Source: Carposina sasakii (Eukaryota; Arthropoda; Insecta; Lepidoptera; Carposinidae). Taken from it: a stretch of 64,000 bases of DNA. Positions 31,031-42,400 of the stretch are shown here, piece after piece. Made by a program: the position numbers and the translations under genes. Position 1 is the first letter of the stretch. Each line of letters begins with the position of its first letter. Below the pieces are notes generated by a model. It worked only from the letters and a program-made list of their open reading frames with translations, was not told the origin of the DNA and did no database searches. The DNA lies in assembly GCA_014607495.2 (NCBI GenBank), contig CP053169.1:1736001-1800000 (forward strand). The letters are read 5' to 3'.

Positions 31031-31835
31031 TCACGTCTTTCACGCTTTATCTTAAGTTCCACTCACTTTCCAACCAACATATTTATATGCTACGAGATTC
31101 TGATGAGGTCTTTTCTCTAAAAAGCATCTGGATGCATCCATACCCAACTAACAATAGTTGGTTGTATAGGAGACCATACAACGTTTCGGGCTTACCAATC
31201 GGGGTTCTATAATTAGCCAAAGAAGATAGTACGTCCATAGAAAGTGGCGCATTTATTTCTCCAATTTGCTCTAAATTGCATCTATAGAAGTATCTAGTAT
31301 GACAATTTTGGCCTATACAGTTGATGTAACAGTAATTCAATTTCCTTTTGGTGATTTACAAGCCACCGCAACGCTACTAAAGTACCCTTTTATACTGTAA
31401 AAGAGTTCATGGTTCCATTATGAGTTATGACTAGACGTCGCAATGACGTCATATTTCTAGTGATTGCCTTATCGATAAACTTATGACACTAACATTTATG
31501 ATTCATTCGTTCATTTTACATTCGTTCACATGTATCGCAGTATTATTTAAGAGAAAGAAACACCAAGGAAAACTTACAATAATTTGAAACAAAATAATAG
31601 ATTTTACTGATAAACTATGGATCCTACTATCCATGGGTTAAAGACAATATTTTAATGCCCCCATCAAATAATTAAGCATTTACTAAAATAATTACAAATT
31701 TTAAGTCATAAAAATACGTTCAGTGTTCAGAACACTACTATAGCACTTGTCATGACAGATCCCAACCACCATTATATACAATTAGGGTTCCCTCCAAATG
31801 TTCCTTGAGTCATAAATGAAATTATCTTATTATAC
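31031..31835. other. Intergenic DNA with no recognised feature
   Basis: Short frames only; no exon or known repeat recognised. Confidence 0.4.
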
Positions 31836-32225
31836 AGATTGATTTTTGGTCGTCAACGTTCTCGAAAACTACGGAATCTCCTCATCATCACGATCATTTT
31901 TCTCCATGGAAGCATACTTGGGAAGTGTCTCGTTCCCAAGATATTAGGGTCCAAAGTTGAGTAAATAAACTGCGTTTTTCTGCATAAATGCACATAGACG
32001 CGCGTAGCAAGATTTTTTCAGGAGAAATAATTAATATCTATCTATGATAAAACTAGCAAAAACACTGGAGACTATAAATTTCGCCCAATCAAGTAATAAA
32101 AAAAAAAATTTTTGAAAAAAACTTACTTCGTTTCCCAGCATTTTTTTTGGCATAAACTTACTTTATTTAATGTATAGAGTACGTACCCTTCGTTAAGGGA
32201 GGCAACGAAAAAACACCCCGTATTT
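31836..32225 (-). repeat. TIR element family D, near full length
   Basis: Starts near TTGATTTTTGGTCGTCAACG and ends ACGAAAAAACACCCCGTATT, the reverse order of 51690-52090, with the full interior. Confidence 0.85.
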
Positions 32226-33386
32226 AATTTTAATTTTATTAAATTTTTAATAAATATAATCAAGTAAGACAGGTTTAGATCCAGACTTCTAGAACATGAC
32301 GGTCGTACTAATTATTAATTAACATATATAGTTTTTGTGATATAGTTGCTTATTTGCTCAGAAGGATAATAACGGAACCATTTTTTATAATTGATTGTTC
32401 AACTTGATTTTTACTTATTCAATATTGTTATGAAGTACATACAAAAATGCCTTTACAAAACTGATTTATAATTTAAAAGCAACATTGGTCTACCATTATA
32501 AACCGTAATTAGGTTTTAGAAGAGATATGGACTTCGTTACAGAACTATGTTTAATGGAAGAACTATAATAGTTGCAAAGAAAACCATATGGTCCTAAAAG
32601 AGTGTCTTTGTGACAGGTTTATCACTAGATCTATAACGAGCCTTTGCAAACTTTTTTAGAGCAATTGCGTTATCTAAGGGTATTTTAAAACTCAGCTACA
32701 TTTCAATATAGCTTTGTTGTAGAGTTTTTGCGCCCACTATATTACTACAGCCCTATAACGACGATCTACAAACCCAGATTATCTCAATTTCGCCCTATAA
32801 TTGATGTTCAATTTCTACAATAACAAAGACCCATTAAAGTTCGTGTGGAACCATTATTGCGTAAATCAGAGATGTAAGGAAAATTGTGAACACTTCTATA
32901 GAGTTCTATGGTTGCATATTGGTCACTTCAGAGGTCATTACAACTCCTATCAATAACAGCAACATAAATTAGCGAAGTAAACCATTACATCAATTATTTA
33001 TGTGTCGGTTTTGCTCTATAAGCTTATAGAGCTAATACATGTTATGAAATACTTTTATACAACAATGGGTCACCGCTAAAACCTTTACACGTCGTTTACC
33101 GAGCTTTTTGGAGATTTAACCTTTGGTTATAGGACAAAATTGTTAGTTGGGATAGATCCCATTCGAGATCACAGAGGGCATTAAATGTTGAACATGAATC
33201 TGCAATGAGTATTTATTTTCTTCTACGCTCATTCTTTATCTCATTGACAGAAAAAGGAAAATAATCACAAAACGTCATAATGTGATCTGAAAAATCTGTC
33301 AGTACAATTTTGTAGATCCTCGTTATTTTGCTAGAAATCAACGCATTTTGTAGTTTATATTTGTTGATAATCGTGTGGAAATCAAG
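32226..33386. other. Intergenic DNA upstream of the docking-complex gene
   Basis: Probably includes promoter and 5' UTR of the gene starting at 33387, but I see no TATA box or initiator that I would defend. No repeat copy recognised. Confidence 0.4.
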
Positions 33387-33452
33387 ATGCCAACCCAAGT
33401 GGAGCAGAAGACGGTCGACCCTGAGGCGGAACTTAGCAATGTTCAGCGGATG
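33387..33452 (+). CDS. ODAD1-like exon 1 with start codon
   Basis: AATCAAGATG start; 22 codons, MPTQVEQKTVDPEAELSNVQ..., donor GTAAGT in phase 0. Confidence 0.8.
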
Positions 33453-36400
33453 GTAAGTGAGTTGAAAGAACAATGCAAATTCTGATACCTGCGTCCTTAG
33501 ACGACTCCTTAGACTGCTTGTAGATGTGAACGGACAACGGATCATGTTTTTTGACGGATTCACGGCGGTGTAATGAGGGTTTGTACACGCAGCGGGCCAC
33601 GGACCGTCTACCGTTCACGTCTACATGCCCGCCATATAAAACATCTTTAGATAGCTTTTGCTGAGCTGTAGAAGCTATTGGAGCGTCTTTGTAAGACTGG
33701 GCCCCTGATTACGTAAAAGCAATAGCAAAGCCTCGGGGCGAGGTGCGGGGCACGGGAGGACGCCGAGCGCTTGTTGTTGCTTTTACGTAATCAGGGGGCG
33801 TATTTACCTTGGGCTCTTACACATATAAACACACACTCATAAACACGATGTACGGTAGGTACCTACGACGTCGGTGATCCAAATTTCGTACGGTACGACG
33901 TCGGTGATAATTTCTCGCCGATACCTACCTAGGTACCTCTACTTCGGCCGACCACACGTTGAAATCGTAGCACGCGCGTGGGGATGTCGTAGCCTAGGTA
34001 TTTCTCACGATACGACGTCGCGTCATGCAAATTACTGATCTGCCGCATCTAGCCTGACTTCTTAACTCCCTAAAAATTCCAGTTTCAAAAGCTGGCTCCC
34101 ATGTGCAGCGTGGAGAAGCGAGCTGGAGGTATACCGCAGCTGGCGCCGCAGGAGAAGCAGCTTGGCATCCTCAACCATGAGCTTAAAGAGACTCTGCTGT
34201 GCTTGCAAGTTAGTTTATCCTTTCATCTTGTTATTTTGTAAGTTTTAATGTTTGCAGTGTCAGATGTTGGCTACCTGCGCCTTCTGATATTAATAAGGCG
34301 GACGACATGTAGGTAGAATATCTGTGAATCATTGATACTAAATAAAACTTATGATGATAAATCAACGAAATAGCAAACAAAAGCAGACTACATATATACA
34401 TACTAGCGGACGCCCGCGACTCCGTCCGCGTGGACTGCAGAAAAGACAGAAGAATTCAGAAGGCGCCATCTGTTGCAGACTTATGGAACGTACGATTAAT
34501 AACAACAACCAACGTTGATGATCAGTTTTTTTATTAATTATTAGTTATTAAGACCATTAATTTAAATAATAACTATCCTATCATCTAAGTTGGACCAAAT
34601 TACATATATATGCCAATTTTCATGAATATCAGTTGACTCGTTTTTGAGTTTATTCGGAACATACACAGTGACACGGATTTTTTATATATTAATTATTAAT
34701 ATTAATATTAAGATAATAAAAATGTAACGGATCGCTCTCTGTACATGGAAGATATATGAGAAAAATATTTAAAGGAGACCTTTATTAACGCAATAGTACC
34801 CAAAATAATGATTTTTTGAATTTTTGTCTGTTTGCCTGTGCGTTTGTGCACGCTAATCTCAGAAACGGCTGAACCGATTTCGATGCAGTTTTCAGGAATA
34901 TATTTTTATCCCGGGAAAATGTTTTTATCCCGGATAATTTCGACATTTTGTTTTTTCTGTAGTCCACGCGGACGGAGTCGCGGGCGTCCACTAGTCCTAC
35001 CTAAATCTACTTCAATTTAAATTTACCTAAATCTAAATTCATTTCCATCCTCTCTATCTCTCCGTAGCTCGCTAAAAAGGGTCAGCATTATGTCCGTGAC
35101 ACTCAAACAAAAAAAGGGACTCATGAGTCGATAGTTGAGTACGAGCATCTGCAGTCTACACTAAGGGATGAGAAGGCACAGCAAGCGGAGCTGGACTGCC
35201 TCAACTACCTGGCCCAGAAGCAGCTGGTGGAACTCTTCAAGAAAGTTCCGACAGAAGCCGATGTATGAATCATATACCTACCTACGTTTATCATCTACAA
35301 CTTATTGTAAAAAGTTGAGGGTACCTTGTCCAAAACCTTTAGGTATAATATAATAAAATTAATTGCCTACCTATTACATAGTACATTTAACATTCTGCAG
35401 CTTATTTGTACCACTGATAGCTTATTAAATATATTAGGTAAACTTAGATAAATTTCTTTGACCTAACCTAACCTAATCATACCATTGTATATGTGGAAAT
35501 TAAGACGGCAGAAATAAAACTTCAGCAGACCAGGGTTCCAGTTGTAGATGAGGGTTGATGTGTTTCCTTTGCTAAGGTGCCTATAACGTCAGCACAAAGA
35601 GTCTCTTAAGATATGGCGGTCATCATAGACACTAAAATAGAACTTATAACAGGAGCTGGCAATGATAGAGAACGCAGCCAATCGTCTCCGCAGGATGGAG
35701 AATCGACTGGACCTGGCCACCAAACGGTTCTGTGTGGTTAACTCCGATAACAAGAGGGTCAGGGAAGAGATCCACAGGCTTCTTGTCGAGAGGTAGATGA
35801 GGAGGACGTATGTCGACTAGTTTGGCGTAGTTATCGCATAATTAAAAACTAGCCTTTTTCCAGAAGTGAAGGTGAACTTGCGACCACGGAAGTCTGATTT
35901 CGTAATTTGCAAAATCAAAGCCAATGCAATGCGATCGCAAAAAATTTAAATGTGCAAATTTTCGTAGGTAGGTTCTTGTATGTGGCACCCGCTCACGCCT
36001 TCCACTCGCCCCATACATGCACACACTCATAATTTTCGCAATCGAATTATTTCGCCTTAGATTTTGTATCTTACGTAATTCCCCTACCGCTCTTCGTTGC
36101 TACAGTCCCTTTTATTTACTCATCCCGATTCATCGACTTCCATGATATTCTTTTTGCACGCCCATCTCACGTCTATTAATCTTACATTAATAGTACCTAT
36201 TAATAGATATAATACTTTCCCAGGAATAGCTTCAACATCCAATGGAACCGTACCATCGGAAAGCTGGTGAAAGGCAAGGAATACCTCATGGATATCTTCG
36301 AGATAGCAGCCGTTGCGTTTGGTGACCGTGACGAATGCATACGGAAGCTGGATGCTTTGAAGTGGAAAGGACTCTTCCAGCTGAACAAGGATATTTCAGT

Positions 36401-39400
36401 AAGACCCTTAAGACTCCACCAAAGATGTACATTCAAATTAACAAAGTTGCTACCTTTAGATACTGGTGATTCTAATACCTATACTTATTAGGTTACATAA
36501 CTTTAGGAAATGCAATCCTTCGAAGGGGAACTGAATCATCTGGCGAAGCTGGAGGAGTTCTTACGTGTCAAAGGTTCTAGAAGGATCTGCGAGGCTGATG
36601 AGAAGGAGGAGATGAAAAGGCAAGAAGAGATCCAACGATGTGAGCTAGAAATCCAGAGACATGATGCTCTGCTTGATGAAATATTTGTAAGTTATTTGTT
36701 TGTTAGCAGGTATAATAAGTTTTAAGAGTTTCAGACAGGTTAGCCTCTAGACAGCAGCTGTTTCATATGTTGTCTTCTATGTAACAGAAGTGGTACCTAC
36801 AATAAGCGAAATGCTATTAAATAGTCCTCCATGGAGAACCTCTACCCAAAATTTAAGACACGGAATACTTTTCATGATTGTTTATAAACATTCTTGACTT
36901 GTATGCGAATTTTCCGTAGGTATATAGGAAATGGACCACGTGGTGCCGCCAGATTAGAATTTGTACCACCCCATGTCTGCCCGTGGGTATCGTACGAGAC
37001 GATAAAGTTTTTCCGGGAGGTGGGCAGCAGCGCCTCTTGTGTTGACAACATAGTCCAAAATACAAATTGCGGACCAACCCGCCTGCCCAGCGTGGTGACT
37101 ATGGGCAAATACACCCCATGGCAATCTTGTGGCGTACCCTGGGGGAGGCCTACGTCCAGCAGTGGACTGCAATAGGCTGATGATGATGATATATGAAAAT
37201 AAACATGTGATTTCGAGTCTCTAATTTTGGAGATATGTTGACAGTGGGCTATTTTTATAGCATTTCACTTTACCTTCTAACAACATGTAACAACACCCTG
37301 TATAATAAGATGAAAAGCTATCTTCTATGTAGTTTGGTAGATACCGTTTGTAATTTTTTAACATTTTTCTAGAACGCGGCTTTATTTCATATTTTTTATG
37401 GCAGAATTACACTGGAAAAGATAAAATTGGAACCATCATCAACGACTTCAAGAGCAAGGAGATAGAGAACTTCTCTCTGTTCTCTCTTCTCTGTGAGGTG
37501 CTTCAGGAGTCCATCATCATGAGGAGGGACCTTGAGCTTTTGCGGCAGAGAATACGTAATGTTTTTATTTATTATCAGACACATAATACCTACTTTTTTA
37601 TACATACTTAATTATTGATCTCATACGAGTATAGCATAATGTGATCAACGCTAAAATATAAATTCAGATACAAATAGTAACTTCAATACGTTAAAATGTT
37701 ACAAATAGTAACTTAACAAATCTAGGTAGGTTACATAATTGCTGTATGTTAAATAAAAATAGAAGCTGTTTTAAAAAAAAGAAAGAGTTAACAGGTATAA
37801 TGTGCATTAGCAAATATTAGCTGTGCATTAATAAAAAAAGATTTATTTTAAGATAAGTAGCGGTATGCGGTATGCCACAAATATAAATTGCAGTTTATTT
37901 AGCAATATTCACATTTGAGTATTTTGCTGTGTAATCAGTAATTTTGATATTAATTCCGAATATTTGTGACAAAAAATTAAATCATCTAACTGCTTTTTCA
38001 GTGGACCAGCGTGACATAAACGAAGCCCGCGAAGAGACCCAGGACAAGCGCATCAACACCCTGACCGTAGACCTGGAGCGCAAGAGAGCGGAGACCAGCC
38101 GCATGCAGGAGAGGAACAACTATGCTGATGCTACTATACATAAGGTTCTGAGGGGCATCGATGATTTGGTCAGGTCTGTTACCTCGGTTAAGGCTGCCTG
38201 TCGGAAGCGAAGAATTTTTAACCATTAGAATTGTATAAAATTTCGGGTCTATTCCTGCAATAATACTTGGTTAATAATATTTTTCCGCTTCTCCGCTCCA
38301 CAACCTCGCTCCGCTCCGGTGGACAGTCGGGCTTAAGACTGCCATTTCACGTTTGATATCCACCAAACTTTATTAACTAGACCAGTGGTTCCCAAAGTGG
38401 TCCAGGTGGACCCCCAGGGGTCCACAGAAGACTCGATGGGGGTCTACGTTGGCGTGAAAAAATGGGGGAATTAAAATTAATTTTAGTATGTGATGTAGTA
38501 GGCCTGTAGGGGGTCCACCAGAACCAGTTAACTTTTGAAAGGGGTGTATAAGAAAATAAAGTTTAGGAACTCCTGAATTTAGGACCAATGAATATTTGAG
38601 TGGATGTCAAACGCGTGCATAGCAACGTAACAAAGCACAATCTAGTGGAAGGGACATCTTTAGTTTCCCAGGATAGCGGTGTTATCACATTACCTTAATT
38701 GAAGAAACATTTTACATGTCGGCAACGTAAAGAGCCTGGTCTTGGTAAATACGACCGCTATATTATGAACGCACCGCTATCCCAGCGCGATGACGTGTCA
38801 CGTGTCACTAATGGAGAATAACCAATAACAAAAGTCAGTTTTTAATATTTATAAAGGTACACCAGCACTTGGTGCTCTGCCTACCCCGTAAGGGGTAAAG
38901 GCGTGATTGTATATTGTATGTATATATATCAGCAGTACCTACCTACTATTTTACAATTTTTATTGGCAAATCAGCCTGCGCCTGACTCGCCAAATCATCT
39001 GTTACAGGTTTGCCAAATGTGACATTACACCCCTCTTGTCACTCCTGGGTAACCACAAGGAGGTGACCAAGTGGAACGTGAAGAAATTCCTCAGGATCCT
39101 GGAGGCTGAAGTACGAAGCCTTATCGAAGTGGTGTACGGTGCTGTAAAGGTATGGTACCTATATGTTATAGCTTGTAGGTAATAATAATCTATGTAATTA
39201 GGTATAGCCTAATATGTTAATTACATAGGTTATTATTTGCTTTGAAAACTTATGCCGAATTTTTAAAAATATTCCTCGAAGAAACGATGTTGCGGCGACA
39301 TAGACCGGGATAGTCTCACCACTGCATCAAACTGCATGCAAGCCAGGATCAACAGAGGCAACCAGTAAAATGCGCCGACCCCACTGATAAATTCTAAATC

Positions 39401-42400
39401 TCTAATATATTCTCTGTGCAGCCTCCAGCGCCTACACCCAAGGGTCGGAAGGGCCCAGAGACCCTAACTAAGCTCGTAGCAGACCCATACGTGGAGTTCG
39501 TTCGTCCCAACAGAATTGAGATGCTCGTGCCCTACCAACCTTGTGCTTAGTAAGTTTATTATTGATTTTAGAAAATGTTTTGTATTTGAATGGAAGCAAG
39601 AACAAAGACTGGGGAAATATTAAGCCTGTTTTCCACTACGCTGGATCGGTATATCTAAAGGAATTAATTAAACTGCCGGAAGTGCTAAGTTTTTTTAGTT
39701 AATCCCGAAGGAAAGGCAAAGGTAATTACATTTATGTTCATACAGCTGTTTATAGTTTTTATTTATAACAAATACGCTAGCTTCATCGTAGCCTAAACTA
39801 GAAAATAAAAAATAATTTACAAACAAAAACTTAAATAAATTATGTAGGTAGTACTTATCTTCATAACTCTCTATAAACTTATTTACACACAAACAAAGCA
39901 TCTTTTGAACTGGGGGAAGATAATATCATTTGGAATGCCTCAATATTTACAATATTTATACCTAAATCTAAAATTAGCTGTTTATCGAAAGTAAAATAAA
40001 TTAATTAATCAAAACGCCGTGATGACGAAGAAATCCTCGAAAACGTATGTCAGTCATCTAGTTATATGCCATTGTTTACATTATGACGTATATTCGGCTA
40101 AAAACCGAGATTCTGTGAGCACTATTGTCTTAGATGCTGGCCTAGTCTGTTATTGCATATGGGTGAATTTCCCAAGTACGTTTTTAGCGCGGCGTGGATG
40201 AAAATCGTAGTGGAAAGTGCAAAATGCACATTTATTAATTTTTTTTCATTAAGTTCAGACAGTGATCTAGACTAACGTTGAAAACTTAAGACCAAAATCT
40301 ATTTGTTTACGCATTAAAAAAATTATCAAAGGCTCTAAATCTAATTGCGGTGCTATGTCCCCACTTCATTTGCAAAAATAAATTTGGCTATTTCAATTTT
40401 CGGGTGAATTAATTTAACAGAATACATACATTTTTAAAAAATACATTAAATGACACTATTATTTACACCATGAGCAGTAATTTAACTTAACCCGGTAGTA
40501 CCTGTAACAGCTTTTGAAAATTGTCCCGCGGAAAAAGTCAATAACGCTGGCGCATTTTGAACATTACTCTATTTCATCATAATGAATGAGATAGATGCTA
40601 AACTATCTTTCCCCGCACTGCTCTGTCAAGCCATCGTATACCAAGTACAAGGATGTTTGATACACTGAACAGTTTTCCCGCCAAAAACGTAAGTATAACC
40701 TACGGTGGCGCAGGAATACAAATTTATCATATAACGGTGTCATGTGTATTTAAAAAACTAAAAGGCTGTTTAAAAAGAAATTTTACAGATGATTCAAGAT
40801 TAGATGTATCGACGTAATTGCAAATGAATTATTACAATTAAAATAATAGTGTCCGTTATAATTTGAAATTTGTTACTTAATTCTAAGTACGGTGTCGCAA
40901 CTCCAGTGGCTCCGGTGGCAAAAAAGAGGGCCACCGTAATTTAATAATGTCACCGTAATTGATATTTTGTCTTTTTGTATACAGGATGACTGGAAAACGG
41001 GTATTATTTCTATTGAGATTTAAAAGTACAGCCCATTTTCTACCTTCATGGGTAGGAAGACCCATTAAAAAAATTACGGCTTCAGGGTTATGCCCCATTT
41101 TGTAATGTTATTAAAATCACCTTATTATTAAATGGAAATGCATACAAAAATTAAAATACGTGTATATTTCAGTAATTCAACTAGATAAATAAATAATCAT
41201 TGGAGACAAAACAACAGACATCAACTTGGCATTGTCAAAGTACAATTACCAAAAGGTTTATAATTTTTTATCCTGATTCTTTCCTATTCATTCAAAATAA
41301 TGATTTCACGTAATTCGCACACTTAATTAAACTAGATTCAAAAGGTATAATTATGAAAAAGCTTACCAACAGCTGACTAATAAGAATTTTAAAAGTGCTA
41401 TCCTATGGCGCGACAACCTTTTTTAACAAGTAACCTAAGTTTGTAGTCAAATTTAAAAAATACAAAGGTGATGAACTGACATTATAATATATATATATTA
41501 TAGCATAGGAATCTTACTGCTATGCAAAGGCCTTTTCATGATGCAGTTCAACTCGAATCAAGGTCATACCGCCACCTCCATCTCGTCTTACTCCTACCCC
41601 AGGCAGCCGCTCTGTAGCATCCAGCCAGTTGCACTGTTCGTCTATCTTTCGCTGTCTAAACGACTAACATGGCCGGCACTTTTACTGTCCAGTTCCTTTT
41701 TGGTAGGCGATTAGCATACCTAATGGTGTTCCTGATGCAGTCTGAGCACTGTAGGTCAATCGATAGACAGCATAAGTACACATATCGACAAGTAGACTTT
41801 ATAAGATCATAGGAAGGGAACCGTTCCTAAATGAACTAAGTTCTTCCAGGCACTTAAGATTCATCTCTCAATATTAATAGCTGACCAATAAGAATGTAAT
41901 ATTTTTCTGAGTCCTGACTGTTCTCAGAAAAAATATCTATATATTGAATGTTCTACTGGCCTAGTAGGTGTACTCATGCACATAATTATTATCTACTTCA
42001 ATCCCGCGTTTTGTGATATTGATTATGACTGGGCCTTCAGTTCAACCTCAAGGAAACCACCCAAAATTGCTACTAAAAATGAACAGTTACGAATAAACCC
42101 GAGTAACTTTGCGATAAACCCGAGTAGCTTGAACAAGTACGCCTGATGATAACAGAAGAGTTCTATATTCTACTTGCCTCAATATAACACTGCTATAGGC
42201 TGTAGCGCCACGGAATGTATTTTTCGAAACCTATAGGTATATTGGTCAGCTGCTGGTAAGCTTTCTCATAATAAATAATAAAATAAAAATGGTATTTATT
42301 CTCTCAAAATCATAACATATTATAGTTGAGACATCCCCAGGAAGCAAAATAGATGCTTGTGTTGGGGGGGTCTCGCTCTTGTTCCAGTTAAATCTTAGTT

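Noticed and set aside
36853..37175. Five overlapping frames of 72-93 codons on both strands
   Set aside because: All lie in one SINE-R copy; the same peptides recur at 19260-19532, 24746-24994 and 62977-63288.
39547..39552. In-frame TAG ending the docking protein after PCA
   Set aside because: The GTAAGT donor begins at 39550; splicing to 43640 gives TAT and continues with CVEDYIMNLVFETP, in phase to a proper stop and polyA signal.
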